A DNA stretch of 64,000 bases from Candolleomyces eurysporus (lineage: Eukaryota > Basidiomycota > Agaricomycetes > Agaricales > Psathyrellaceae). How positions within the stretch are numbered: the first letter of the stretch is position 1; every line of letters begins with the position of its first letter. Positions 21,568-34,125 of the stretch are shown piece after piece. The notes below the pieces were generated by a model that saw only the letters and a program-made list of their open reading frames with translations, made no database searches and was not told the origin of the DNA. The translations under genes were made by a program, and so were the position numbers. The DNA lies in NCBI GenBank assembly GCA_027579435.1, contig JANBPK010000789.1:1-64000 (forward strand). Reading direction: 5' to 3'.

Positions 21568-22828
21568 TTATTCTACGTGTCGAAGAAGGTGCGCCAAGAC
21601 CTCGCCTGAGGATCCATCGGCTGCCAACACTGGGATTTCTTCAGCATCCCTTAAGATGGTCTCGATATACTCAGCGGCGCCGGAGAGATGAGCGACCTTG
21701 GCGCACGCTGCGTGTAAGGCGAGATACTGTGCGGAGGGAACAGGTAACTCCTCTGGGTTCTCCGTTGTGAATTTAACTTCGCGGCCGCCGTGTGATTGAT
21801 TCACGACCTGATTGGAAGTTTCTACCTGATAAGTGTCCTGGAAACGGATGCACATCAGTAGCCGGCAAGGGGATAAGCTGAATAGAGTGCGACAAACCTT
21901 ACCAACCTGAACCAACCAAAGTACCAGCCCATCGAAAAGCGTATGGAAGTCGCTCCTCATTGTCATGACGTTTTCGAGGCGGTGTATCTTTTCCCCGTTG
22001 AGATCCTGCTGAATGGTGGTGTAGCCGAATGATTCAGCAATGGCATAGGCAGTCGCGGCATAAATCCTCTAAGATAAGGTGCCCAATGTTACTCTCTATG
22101 CGTTCGGATATATCGTAGATTTCATACCTTGTCGCCGTTCTCAAGATTGACACTCGTCAACGCCGAGAAGATATGGCATAATTCTGTGACGCCCCATGAA
22201 GGTTTGGGACCGGCCTCCTCCACCAATTCTGGACATTTGTTCAACGACGCAAGGTCATAATCGCCCGTGATAACACATCGATATCTATCACGAACAAGCG
22301 CCTGATGGAGAATGAGTAAGTTCCAGGAATCGGAATTCGAGAAGAACGCACTCTTTTCTTCGCAGTGGAATGACTTAACGTTGCGTCGTCAAGCAAATCC
22401 GTCATCATATCCACTTTTGTATCAAAGGAAGGTGGAGAGGCGTGATTCGATGGGGTTGGTACCTGGCCTTTGTTGGATTTGACTAGGCATCCCTATGTCC
22501 GGTCTCAATCGAACACCAGTTGGAGACGCGGAAACGTACAAATCCGGAGCAGGTGCTCGAAGTACCTCTTCCCTGAATCCAGCATTTTTTCGGAATCTCC
22601 CCCAGCACTAAGGATATCGCGGACGACAACGCTTCTAGCCTCGTCGGTTGGAGCGAGGTGAATGAGATTGCCCAAGATTCTGCAGGCAATCATGTCGCTC
22701 CTAAGCGTTTCGCCGGCATTGATTCGTGTTTGTAGAGAGTTCTCGAGGCCCAGAATCTGATTGTACGCGCTCGTGTAGCTTGAGTTATTCTGAAGTCTGG
22801 GTGGAAGAGTCGAAGAGAGCTGGGTCAT
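21568..22828 (-). CDS. HNH nuclease domain protein (HNH_2 type), copy A
   Basis: Member of the large Agaricomycete family of HNH-domain proteins; cellular role unknown. The N-terminal region is helical (AYNQILGLENSLQTRINAGE, then RILGNLIHLAPTDEA, then YFEHLLRIC). After an intron comes a Ser/Pro linker (NHASPPSFDTKVDMMTDLL). The HNH core is ALVRDRYRCVITGDYD, then GVTELCHIFSALTSVN, then RLENVMTMRSDFHTLFDG. This keeps the His, Asn and His of the motif. The tail LPVPSAQYLALHAACAKVAH with LSGAAEYIETILRDAEEIP is typical. The start at 22828 (MTQLSSTLPPR) is the first Met shared in frame with copy B. An upstream Met at 22864 is shifted by a 2-bp difference between the copies. It lies tail-to-tail with GMC copy A. 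Confidence 0.85.
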
Positions 22829-23489
22829 GGCGGTCGTTGGCAGGGGCATGGAAGAAAAGCCCACCGGAGAACATCACCGAGCCTCTCAAAATTAACAATG
22901 TTCGATCACGACGATAACAACTTAAATATGCCCGCTACTTCCGCAGCGGGTCTTTAGTAATTAACCCCCCCCACTTAACGCTTACCTCAGAAGTTTTTTC
23001 TTTCCTGGTATAGTGACAATTTATATTGGTACACTGTCCGAAAGGTCAGAAAATCAACAACGAGAAACAAGGTACTAACTGTTTGACAAACGGACCCATC
23101 GCTTACTGGCATGATCCACGGGCCGAAGCGAAGGTTATGGGTGGAGCTGACATTGCGGAGATTTGTGAGTGTTCTCAATGAACTGGAGAGTATTTATAAC
23201 ACCAACATTTTGTGCTTTGAGAGTTTGAAGTGGATGTGAACATCGATGCAAGGGCAGCAAGAGGGACGAGGGTTGGTACCAAGCCGACGTCGTTGAGGTC
23301 AAAGCGACGACCGGTGACATGGTAGTTACCTCGCTCGCGTAGTCGCCAAGCAGTGCTTCCAAATTTGCAAACCGCGAACCGCGAACAGCCTCCCAGTCGG
23401 TCGGACTTTCTGCTGTGACGCTTCCTGTCAAGGGGGTTACGTGATTGTGCTCAAAGGGTCAGGCGACTGGTTATGAACAAGGCTTGTTC
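22829..23489. other. Spacer between HNH copy A and the GMC-B fragment
   Basis: Unique sequence ending at the junction where the copied GMC 3' end begins. A minus frame of 98 codons (23135-23431) is open without recognisable features. Confidence 0.4.
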
Positions 23490-23887
23490 AAGGAAGGTAT
23501 ACGCATCGTGAAGAAGTTCTACTCAAGTGCCGCGTGGGATGGGTACATTACGGGATTCCAGGGCCCAGATCCAGATAATCTATCCAACGAAGAGTTTGAG
23601 AAGATCGTACGCGACAGTGCTTTTACCTTCCTGTACCCGGTTGGAACAGCTTTGATGTCCTCCAAAAATTCGGAGCAAGGGGTTGTGGACCACAAGCTGA
23701 AGTTGAAGGGAGCGAATGGAATTCAAATCATGGACACATCTGTTTTCGTGAGTGGTCTAATATGTTGCTCCGTTCCCTCTCACCAACGAGAATTTGTTAC
23801 TAGCCATATGTTTTGACCGTGCATACCCAGGCTGTGGTGTGCATCCTGGCTGAGCGAGCGGCGGATCTTATACAAGACGCTTGGTGA
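23490..23887 (+). pseudogene. GMC oxidoreductase 3' fragment, copy B
   Basis: Only the last about 120 codons of a GMC gene remain, from [19 protein letters not shown] to [13 protein letters not shown] and TGA. Similarity to copy A starts abruptly at about 23490. The catalytic HPVGTASM has become YPVGTALM, so the first active-site His is lost. The final exon keeps HTQ. Most differences from copy A are amino-acid changing (Lys for Glu, Ile for Val), as expected without selection. It is part of a direct tandem duplication of the GMC 3' end, spacer and HNH gene (19547-22828 against 23490-26245). Confidence 0.88.
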
Positions 23888-24981
23888 TCGTCATCTCGGT
23901 TTGTTACTTGTATTGGATGTCTATGACTTCGTCAGAAGATCATCTATTTCCCTGCTCAAGTTCGATATTTGACGATGACTGATGACCGCGAGATAATAAG
24001 GCCACGTTTTATCCAAGGCGTGATCCTTTCGACAATTGAAAATCTGCAAGGAGACATGTAAACGTTATGTGGATTTCGGGACCAGTCTCGGTAGCCAACT
24101 CTTAACAACCGGTCAACAAATCAGATTTATTGTCCCCTCGGATCGCACATCGGAATTTATGGCGAAGGAGGGTCTCATGGACATAAGGCTCGAATCGCAT
24201 GATAAATACACACCCCAGAGGACAATCCTCTCTGGGACCAATGGAAGAAATGAAGAACGAAATCAGCGATGAGAGGTGGACGGTGCTGCAGCCGTCCGCC
24301 TAGCAATCTGAACTGGTGTTCCTCACAACTCGGAGTTGGCTGAGTGAGAGTGGAGACCGCTTGTTCCCTATTAAGACCTCAAGGCCTTAAGCTTGTGCCG
24401 TTACTACCTACCTACCCACTTCATAAATCGTAGCGGCGCCAGCCTTACTCCGGGATAATTGCAGAACTTTTCAAGATTCTATGAAGGCAAAAGACCCGAA
24501 GGGTGCACGGTCCATTTTATTGGTGGGAGGAGTTATCCTCATCCTTGTTCGTTAATCTCTACATCGATTGGTACTAACTATTTTTGAGGGAGAACGAAGT
24601 CAACATGTACAGGTGGAACGTAAAGTAAGTACAACCTGGAAACCAAAGCAATAGTGAAGCAATAGTGATCCAATGTTCAAATATATCCGAAATTTTAACC
24701 GACTTCGACTCCGCCTTCGTCCTCCGAATCGCTGCGCTTGAGCTAAGAGAAAGAACGGAGGCCAGTTTCCCATTGCGTCATAGTTACTCTCCAAGTTAAA
24801 GTTTCTAACTCCAATGTATTGTGTCACACAAGAATCTTCCTTCTGTCTGAATCGGGGGCGGTTCAAGGCAAGCTTCATTAGAATATTAGAGTACAAATGC
24901 TACCACGTCAAACCATTAAAGACAGAAGCGGTTAATATGCCTTATTTTACGTGTCTAATTCTATGTCACGAAGAAATTCCA
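23888..24981. other. GMC-HNH intergenic flank, copy B
   Basis: Homologous to 19944-21567 but shortened. No gene recognised. Confidence 0.5.
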
Positions 24982-26245
24982 CTAGTACGCGACGACGTCT
25001 CGAAGAAGGTGCGTCAAAACCTCTCCCGAGGATCCATCGGCTGCCAACACTGGGATTTCTTCAGCATCCCGTAAAATGGTCTCGATATACTCAGCAGCGC
25101 CGGAGAGATGAGCGACCTTGGCGCACGCTGCGTGTAAGGCGAGATACTGTGCGGAGGGAACAGGTAACTTCTCTGGGTTCTCCGTTGTGAATTTAACTTC
25201 ACGGCCGCCGCATAATCGATCCACCCGCGGTTTGAAAGTTTCTACCTTATAAGTGTCCTGGAAACGGATGCACATCAGTAGCCGGCAAGGGAATAAACTG
25301 AATAGAGTGCGACAAACCTCACCAGTCTGAACCAACCAGAATAGCAGCCCATCGAAAAGCCTATGGATGTCGACCCTCATTGTCATGACGTTCTCGAGGC
25401 GGTGTATCTTTTCCCCATTGAGATCCTGCTGAATGGTGGTGTAGCCGAATGATTCAGCAATGGTATAGGCAGTCGCGGCATAAGTCCTCTAAGATAAGGT
25501 GCCCAATGTTACTCTCTATTCGGATATATCGTGGATTTTATACCTTGTCGCCGTTCTCAGGGTTGACACTCGTCGACGCCGAGAAGATATGGCATAATTC
25601 TGTGAAGCCCCATGAGGGTTCGGGACCGGCCTCCTCCGCCAATTGTGGACACATGTCCAACGATGCATCATCATAATCGCCCGTGATAACACATCGATAT
25701 CCATCGCGAACAAGCGCCTAATGGAGAATGAGTAAAGTTCGAGGAATCGGAATTCGAGAAGATAGTACCCTTTTCTTCGCAGTGGAATGACTTAACGGTG
25801 CGTCGTCAAGCAAATCCGCCATCATATCCACTTTTCTATTAAAGGAAGGGCGAGAGGCATGATTCGATGGGGTTGGTATCTGGCCTTTCTTGGATTTGAC
25901 TAGGCATCCCTATGGTCAGTCTCAATCGAACACCAGTTGGAGACGCGGAAACGTACAAATCCGGAGCAGGTGCTCGAAGTACCTCTTCCCTGAATCCAGC
26001 ATTTTTTCGGAATCTCCCCCAGCACTGAGGATATCGCGGACGACAACGCTTCTAGCCTCGTCGGTTGGAGCGAAGTGAATGAGATTGCCCAAGATTCTGC
26101 AGGCAATCATGTCGCTCCTAAGCGTTTCGCCTGCATTGATTCGTGTTTGTAGAGAGTTCTCGAGGCCCAGAATCTGATTGTATGCGCTCGTGTAGCTTGA
26201 GTTATTTTGAAGTCTAGGTGGAAGAGTCGAAGAGAGCTGGGTCAT
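24982..26245 (-). CDS. HNH nuclease domain protein (HNH_2 type), copy B
   Basis: Tandem paralogue of the HNH gene at 21568-22828 with the same exon order. Core motifs are intact: GYRCVITGDYDDASLD, then GFTELCHIFSASTSVNPEN, then RLENVMTMRVDIHRLFDG. Thus the catalytic His, Asn and His are all present. The last exon differs at the very end (LLRDVVAY and TAG at 24982) because the 3' flank has diverged. The start MTQLSSTLPPR at 26245 matches copy A; an in-frame extension to 26296 (MMFSRGLFFRAHLPTTA) is also open in this copy only. The promoter side borders the HECT gene region. Confidence 0.84.
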
Positions 26246-26568
26246 GGCGGTCGTTGGCAAATGGGCACGGAAGAAAAGCCCACGTGAGAACATCACCTAT
26301 CGCGGACAACTAGTGCCGGTACAGCCACAGCCTTGCTCGTCCGCGAAGTAAAATATCTCAAGTCNAATACATGAACTTCATTACACAGACATGCTACTGG
26401 GCTCTAGAAGTACAAGGGTAATTACAAGGACTCGATCTATGTGTATATTACAGCAAGAAGACAGGAACCGTCTAATCGAACACTGAACCGTGCTACCATG
26501 TAGTTAGAAAAGCGAGGGAGCGAAGACTCAAAGACTCGAAGAGAAAGATACTGAACTTGGAGTTGCGT
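26246..26568. other. Short spacer between HNH copy B and HUL5
   Basis: Contains the presumed 3' UTR of HUL5 and promoter of HNH copy B. One N at 26365. Nothing else seen. Confidence 0.45.
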
Positions 26569-29500
26569 TCACGACAGGTCGAATCCAGCGCCAGACGTGA
26601 TCGCCTGTAAGATCTTCTCCCGCATTATACGTTCATTATTATAGAGAGGAAGCTGCAGAAAAGCACAGGAGATCAGCCAAAGTCACTCTCTAAGGACGCA
26701 CAGAACTCACCTTCAAAAGGTTAACACAAGTGCTGGAGGTAGGCAACCGATGGGAATCTGTGCCCGCATCTCGAATCGAGAAGTTCGGAACAAGTTCTTT
26801 GAAGCCTCTATAAACGCCGAAAAAAGGAAATGAGCAACTCTGTGACGCTTGGTAACCAGTGAGACAAGAATTAGGGACTTACAGGAGAGGTGGTCGACTG
26901 CAACTCGTCACAAACCGCAACAAAGCTCTTCTCTGCTCCTGATCAAAACCTTCGACGACCTTCCAAAATGCTACGATGACCGGATGCCTATCGTCATACA
27001 ATCCTCCGTAGTTCGTGTTCTGCCGCAGGTCGTCCAAGTCGATAGGCGCATTGACACCTCCAATTAGGATCTGAACTTCTTGTTGGTTGAACATCCTATG
27101 AGGACGGAAAACGACGATTGTTAGAAAAGAGACTGAGTCTGAAGGAAAGTTAAAACGCACCTGAGCCACCTCGCATCAATCATCTCCGACAACCCCTCAA
27201 AGAACGCCTCACTCTGCTTCTTGATCTGCCTGCTCAGCCTATAGTGCGACACCAGCGTGATATACTTGAGCCTATTCTCCTTCGTGACGGAGATGTCGCT
27301 TCCACCAGGTATGAGTTCAACATTCTTCGTGACACCAAGTTCCTCAACGGCGATGGTGAAGTTCAAGGAGAGATCTTCTGGGTTCCCTTTGTAGTGCTTT
27401 AGGAAGATCAGGCCTTTGTAGAGGTCGGGATCCAAAGAAGCGAGGTCATCCAAGAAACTTTGCTTTCCGAGCCACTATGGATGCAATCCGTGAGTAAATA
27501 CGGTCACGCAAGCATCGTGATTCGACGTACCTTGGCCAGGAAAAAACTGGCAAACGCCACATCGACCAAAATACCTTCGTACATCGCCTTGCCAAGAATC
27601 CGCCCAATGAAGCGGTACCAATTCAGGCTGTGGGCTATAGAACGACGAGGGGTGGGGTGAGTCGGACCGGGACAAACGGAAGAGTAGATCGAGACTCACA
27701 CTCGGTAGCATAGGCATGCGGATTGGGGTACAGTTCGTTCTTCTTATTTGCCAGCCATAGCCCCCGATCCGTATCAAACACCTCCTTACACAAATCGGTA
27801 AAGAACTCTTTGAACACTCCTCCACCATCGATACCCGCTCTGTAGGTGAACGATCAGCCAAGAACGAAAACCGAAAGCGAAGATCAACACTCACTCTTCC
27901 TGACCCCATTGGTCAATAAACGTAATCTCAATCGGCGCCTTCAAGTTGACTTCTGACAACCGATCGAACCCATCCTGCGCAACGCGTCCTCTCCTCACCT
28001 GCACTCTTGCCCTATTGTAATAATTGAATGACGAATGCCTATCCCTCACGCCATGCTTCCTCATATCATTCATCACGAAATTCCTGAAAATCGCGACCCT
28101 GACTTCGAACGGAATCGCAAAAGGTATGTTGTTGAGCACACCAAGACAAGGAGACAACGCCGCTATCGTCCGTTTGCTGAGAATCCCTCGGGGTTTGGGC
28201 TGTGCATTCTGGTTATTGGGATCTGAGAGCTGCTCTTCTTCCAGTACGGCCGCCTGGACAAAGTTTCGCATGTCGACCTGGGAGGTGACGAGCCAACCGT
28301 CGGGTGGGATGAACGGTTTCCGCGAGTCTCGCGCATGGATCGCCACCAGACACTTGGTTACCTTCTCCCTGACCACCTCCCACGTATACCCGGCAACACT
28401 TCCCTTCTGAATAAGACTTTGGTCTTCCGTCCAGTACAATGTAAACGCAATATTGAGCAATTGCCGACTGAATGCGATCAGCTCGTCGATCGACAGTGGG
28501 TTTCGGATCGTCGAGGTGGTTCCCATGGATGCGAAGAATTCGTCGTCGCCCATCGTGAGTAATGCTTGCGAATATAGTTCTGAAAGGAAGATGAGCGCTG
28601 GCCAATACTTGCTGTTCTTGGAATCTATTGAACCATTAGCGGAAGTTCATTTGACACATAACGCCACGCACCAAACACGCCAGCAGCCTCGTCTCTCCCT
28701 AGAGGCGACGTCCGCACCTCGAACCGGTACAACGAGCGGATAAGGTTCCCTTCCGTCAACGCCAACATGATGCTCAGCACGTGCTCTCGCCTCTCCGGCC
28801 AGACCCCATTCAACGCCAACACGTACGCTATAAACGCGTCCTGTACATTCTGCCGATCCTTGGTCGCGGCTATGAGGGACTCGATGTGTCCTTGACTAGG
28901 GATCTTCTGAAGTCTGTTTAGGGTTTTGTTATCGATCTTGGGTAAGGGTGGGGGCTGCGGAACGTTGAACTCAGCCACCTCGACGATCTTGATGTCCTCG
29001 TCATCCGAGTCGTCACCCTTTTTCCATGCTGCGTGGTCCTCAACCTCGTCCACCTTTGCCTGCTGTACTTTGGCCTTTGCCGGTTTGTGCGATGATGGGT
29101 CGAATATCGATGGTGGCAGCGCAGTAAAGATCGATGCCATGAGGCGGAGGTAAAACACCATCGATTCTGGAGAAAACCTCGAGTGGTGTGGGGTGAAGAA
29201 CATGGAAGAGTTAGCCACTAGATGGACCTTGGCCTCGACACTCGTTTCGGATACGATACCATCGGCATATGGAGCCGCAGCCTGGAGACGTGAGATGGGA
29301 ATGCGAGAGGCGAAAGAAGAGAGAGTCTCGAGAGGTATTCGGTTCGGTAGTTGTGGTATTGTAAAGATGTGGGTGAGGAAAAGGGATAGCGAGCGACCAA
29401 ATTCCGGCGTTTGGGGTGGGTAGATGGACAGAGGTGCCGTGGAGAGTAATACCAGCAATGATACCTCGCTCGANTTTTTTCGACTTTGGTTCAGGCTAAA

Positions 29501-30234
29501 AATGGTTCGTAAGAGGCTGCATAGCTGTAACATCAGATGAACCCACTATTCGCTGGATAGCCTCCGACAATAATTTGTAATAATCGTGGTTGAGGAGATA
29601 TAACGCGATCGTCGTCGTAACCTCCGGCCCTCGCGTGCCCAATGCAGTGGTCGCGGCTTGAGGTGACAGAAGATTCTCCAACACCTTTAGATGTGACAAG
29701 GAATAAGAAGACCTAGAATGTGTCAGAAAATCACGATACCTGGACCAGTATAACACCTACTGTGGTGAACGTGATACAGAAAGCAACAGCAATAGCGCCG
29801 CCTTCCGTATCAGAGTCAGCCAGCTCGTGGCGTAAGGTCCAAGTGCAAGAGAATATACTCTCTCTACATAGGCCGCCATTGAGCCTTGATTCAAAATAAT
29901 GCAAGAGATACCACGTACCGCCATTGAGCACGGCTTGTGACCACGATCCCAGCGCTTCCTCCTCCAAGCCCATCAGCACCAGACACCGTAGACCTGTAAT
30001 CCCTAATATATCTTCCTGAAAGGCCAATTTCATCTCTTTCTTGGCCCACTTCGACTGGCTCCGACCTCTCCACCAGGCTTGGACTTGAACGGCTGCATCT
30101 TGCTTTCTCTTCAACTCCTGGCGTTCTTCTCGCTGAGCTTTGACGGAATCGAGGATGGCTGAGGCCGATGATACTCTCGTTGAGCCCCCAAGGTTGATTC
30201 TTCGTTTTTGCTCGATGTCAAGGAACGGTAGCAT
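26569..30234 (-). CDS. HUL5: HECT-type E3 ubiquitin ligase, Hul5/UBE3C-like
   Basis: Proteasome-associated E3 (E4-like) ligase that extends ubiquitin chains; cytosol and nucleus. The N-terminus MLPFLDIEQKRRINLGGST is typical of fungal Hul5. An IQ-like segment follows (AAVQVQAWWRGRSQSKWAKK), then a long helical region. The HECT domain starts near the exon with APIEITFIDQWGQEE and continues AGIDGGGVFKEFFTDLCKEV. It includes NWYRFIGRILGKAMYEG, DPDLYKGLIFLKHYKGN, ELIPGGSDISVT, EIDARWL-like and FNQQEVQILIGG blocks. The catalytic cysteine is in LPTSSTCVNLLKLP, with LPLYNNERIMREKILQAI after the last intron. It ends AGFDLS. About ten introns of 45-75 bp interrupt the gene; one N at 29474. It is a single-copy housekeeping gene lying inside the duplicated region. 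Confidence 0.93.
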
Positions 30235-31389
30235 AGGTGGTGGTGGTCAAGAGCAGAGCCGTAATGACGCCTGCAAGGACTCGTAAGCCATATGTCCACG
30301 TGAAGATCCAAGATCCAAGATCTTATCTTATCTTCAAGTCCTGACATCACAGTCAGCTATTTATAAACGTGGCAGGAAGCCCGTGGCTTTATTCATACAA
30401 CTCCAACGCCACTTATTTAACGATTGTTCTTTTCGAGCTCCTGCTCAGTGTTTCAGGGTTTTCTTTGAGATGGCCAGGTGTTGTTGGTGTAACTGACTCA
30501 TACGTTGTTTCAGGGTCTTCTTACTTCTCAGCCTACATTTAGAGAAATGCTGACCATGGGCCTGGCAACCACTCTCCGCAAACAGTGGCTCTCGACAAGG
30601 TTTTGCAAGGAAGGCGATTCAAACGAATGACTTGGGAAGCAAACAATCTGTTATGGAATCCTGGGATATCCCATTCACTGCGCTCCGACCGATACAAAGA
30701 GACGCCGAGCACTGTTGTCCGCGACATCATCAGTACTGGGTGAAACCAGCGCGCATTGCCGGGAAGTACTTGAGCCATCTATTCCAGGTTTTGCGTCCTC
30801 CGCTTCTCAATGCTGCTTTTTTGCAGGGTTAAAGTGTTATAACTTGCTCACCAGGCTCAGTCGAATTCCGCCAGATCTACCGTCGAGGCAGAATCCAACA
30901 AATCTCCTCGCCTCGCCTTGTGTAAGAAAATGAACATGATCCCAAATATGCTTGATGAAGCATTCCCAAGTCATTTCGACCCCAAAAATAGGTGTGGTCT
31001 TGTTAAGGCTCCGATTCCGTTATTTGTTTCTTCATTCTCCGATAGGGAAGATTTCGGTGCGTGAATACGGGTGAATGTGATCATGAGATGTTATACAGTT
31101 GTCCAGAGCTGACCACCGAGGCTGGCCACGACGGTCGACAGAATGTGCCTTCTGCGCGAAGGGACGTTCATTCATTCGACGTTTGATTTCCGTTTCAGTC
31201 GGGATCTAAATGAGGCAACTCAACTTCAGGACAAACAANATTGAAAATTTTCTGGAGGGTTACACCTTGAATATAANATGAAGTTAAGCGGAGACACCAC
31301 GAGCTCGGTTTTGAAAAGGAGGTGAAAATCGCAGGGAACACGAACCATCCATAACNATCCAACGCAGAAGTAATAAACCGAGATGACGA
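30235..31389. other. Spacer between HUL5 and GMC copy C
   Basis: Holds the HUL5 promoter and the HNH relic at 30560-30830. The rest has no recognised feature; two single N at 31240 and 31277. Confidence 0.45.
30560..30830 (+). pseudogene. HNH-family gene relic 1
   Basis: DNA-level similarity to the N-terminal exon of HNH copies A and B, here on the plus strand. A piece equivalent to RILGNLIHLAPTDEA survives as an ILGYPIHCAPTD-like reading, followed by the ALLSATSSVLGE segment and a remnant of KYFEHLL. Several indels destroy the frame. The relic points towards GMC copy C, reproducing the tail-to-tail arrangement of pairs A and B. Confidence 0.7.
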
Positions 31390-33674
31390 CTACCATGCGT
31401 TCCGTATGAGATCCGCCGCTCGCTCAGCGAGAATGTACACCGCAGCCTGGGTATTCGCAGCCAAAACATAGGGCTGACGAAATTTGTGATGGTGAGAAGT
31501 AGCTGTCTCAACCATATCAAACCACTCACGAAAACAGACGCATCCACGATTCGAATTCCAGTTGCCCCTTTCAACTTCAGCTCATGATCCACAACCCCTC
31601 GCTTCGAATTCTTGGAGGACATCGAAGCCGTTCCAACCGGATGCAGGAAGGTAAAAGCATTGTCGCGTACGATCTTCTCAAACTCTTCGTTGGATAAATT
31701 GTCTGGATCTGGACCCCGGAAACTTGTGATGTACCCATCCCATGCAGCACTTGAGTAGAACCTCTTCGCGATGCGTACAGCTTCCTTGAGGGCGGCCAAA
31801 TCGAACGGATGTGAGAGGAGACCGAGGTCAATAATGGGCTCGTCGAAAGGATTGTTAGANCGTAGTTTGACCGAGCCGCCTGGTTCGAGGTCAAGTAGGC
31901 TGGCTTTCAGTTATACATATAAGGAGAGAACGACAGACAACTGACGCGAATATGGAGTCATTAGGCCTACAGATGCATTTTCTGCCTACAGTGCGGGGTT
32001 GGCTCACGATAGCACCGGAGAGAGAGCAAAGGGAACCTACGTCAAGACCCATTACAATGTGTGGAGATGTGGGGCCTGTGGCTGGGTCCTTGAACTCTTT
32101 GAAGATCGGAGCATCGGGTCGAATTCTCGACCACAGTAGCTGATGGTGAACGAACCTCTCGGTTAGGGGGCCTGTCCTATTTTCTTGCCACATGGCAAAT
32201 GCAGTAGCTTCATCGATACTAGCATTCGATGTAGATGAAATGTGATCAAGCGAAAAGCAATCATGAGAACGTACACAGTTGTAGTTGGACTCGCTACAGT
32301 CCAATTAACATTCGTGGCGACATGCTCAGTCAAACCTTCGCCCACATCCGGCAGATGGAGGAGCGGGAGGATGTCCAGGGCTTCCAACTCTGTCTTGTTA
32401 CCAATACCAGAATTGAGAAGTATCTGGGGGGTCCCAATCACTCCTCCTGACAGTATGATCTCGTTCACTGCGGTCAAGATTCGGGTNGAGCCTGAAGACA
32501 TGTTAATTTATCAACATGTGCATGACCACAAACCGATACTTACCGCCTCGTCGAGGAGCAATTTCAATCGACCGAAAGTCATGTAGCCGGCTTGATGCTT
32601 TGACTGGGAGCACACGTGTGATGTAGGTGTTCAGAAGAATCGTCAGATTTGGCCTCTCGCGGACGTCAGGTCCCAAATATGCGGTAGCAGCACTACTTCG
32701 TTCCCCGTTACCGGTTGTGGATTGCTTCCAAGCTACGTGTGTCGGAAATGATGTTGTCAACAATAAAAGAGGTACTCACTGACACCAATAGGCTTCCCGG
32801 CATTCACGTCCAGAATGACTGGAAATTCCTTTTGTAACTCGGCGTTTTTGGTCGTACGATTGTCATGGTCGGTGGGTCCATTCCAAGCGAGTGAAACGGA
32901 GANTTTGCCTCTATATCCATGCACCCTCGGATCAAACTGGCCAGAGGGATCACGACCGCCAGCTGGTTGGACCCATTTTTCGTTCTGAACAGGCCACGAA
33001 ACTTGTCATCGCTGCTTTTGGCACGCGGCTTAATCACTCACGCGCTTGATATACGGCCAGAGAGCTTTCCAGCTCCACCCTGGATCACCAGTTACCCGCC
33101 CCCAATTATCAAAATCATCAGCCGAACCTCTGGTGTAGACCATCCCATCTAAGGCACAAAGTGAGACAAGACGATAGGTGTAGGAGAGGGAGACCTACTA
33201 ATAGAACTGCTGCCACCGAGAACATGCCCTCGGGGAATGACGAGTGTTCTACCATTCAGTCCTGGCTGGGGTGCTGAGATATAGGGCCAATCATACTTGG
33301 TACGATCCCTTCGGCCGCCCCAGCCTGGAATAATGAGCTCCAGAACGCCCACGTTGCTAGTGTAGTATGCCCTTGAGCGAAAAACGCTCTCAATGAATCA
33401 GGGGACCTACTCTGGGCCAGCTTCAACAATAAGAACATTAAACCTATGGTTCTCGCTTAGCCTGCTGGCGATTACAGACCCTGCAGTCCCCCCTATCATG
33501 ATGAATGAGCGACAGAGGGTGTATAGTAGGACTTCAAAGAGGATTACCGCCCGCAACAATGAAATCAAAGGGCTTGGTGGTGATAGGGAGTTCTTCGATG
33601 CTCTGATAGACCTTTGCCTGGGCACGAGCAACGGCGTAGAAAAGAAATGTTACGGCATAGATAAGTCTCTCCAT
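31390..33674 (-). CDS. Secreted GMC oxidoreductase, copy C
   Basis: Paralogue of copy A with the same intron pattern, on the minus strand. The signal peptide is [23 protein letters not shown]-binding [16 protein letters not shown] and LIVEAGPE are present, as are [12 protein letters not shown] and [17 protein letters not shown]. The first catalytic His is kept in HPVGTASM. In the last exon copies A and D read AHTQ, while this copy reads ANTQ, so the second active-site position is Asn. It ends LIRNAW with TAG. It is the most divergent of the complete copies. Ambiguous bases are at 31860, 32487 and 32903; I saw no frameshift that must be real. Confidence 0.83.
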
Positions 33675-33718
33675 GATGAGCTTTTGCAGCGCTGAAGATA
33701 CTTCTGTCTATTGATGCT

Positions 33719-33726
33719 CTTATATG
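33719..33726 (-). promoter_or_regulatory. Weak TATA-like box of GMC copy C
   Basis: CATATAAG in the place of TATAAAAG in copies A and D, 45 bp before the ATG at 33674. Confidence 0.4.
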
Positions 33727-33984
33727 CCTCGGAATCGGGGGCCGAGCGGAGATTTCTCTGACCCTTTTGGAATACATTGAGGATAGAGCGATGTGAACAG
33801 GGCCACTGGTTTCTTTATAATCGCCTGATACATTGAGCCGCACAATCATGCGACCCCATTGACAAGAATCACCCCCGAGCAGGTAAATTCGAAGCGTTGG
33901 AGTGTTGTGAGAACGCTCATGTGGGCTCCTCTCCTGGCAAAAATCCCCGCTGGGAGCATCATGTATCAGATTCTACAATGCAGC

Positions 33985-34125
33985 GTGAGCCACACGGCCA
34001 GCCAAAATCAAATCCTGGGCCTCGAGAAGGCTCTGCAAGGAGGGATCGATGCAAAACAGCTTGAGAAGCCATCCAGTACAGAATCTTGGGTGATCTTATT
34101 CGCTACGCTCCGACCGATGCGCTAA
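33985..34125 (+). pseudogene. HNH-family gene relic 2
   Basis: Encodes NQILGLEKALQGGIDAKQ, clearly the family segment NQILGLENSLQTRINAGE, then a remnant of the RILG...APTD block reading ESWVILFATLRPM. It stops at 34126. Only the first HNH exon is represented and nothing of the nuclease core is found downstream. Confidence 0.68.

Noticed and set aside
23135..23431. Minus frame of 98 codons between HNH-A and GMC-B
   Set aside because: No homologue recognised and no second copy in the window; not enough to call a gene.
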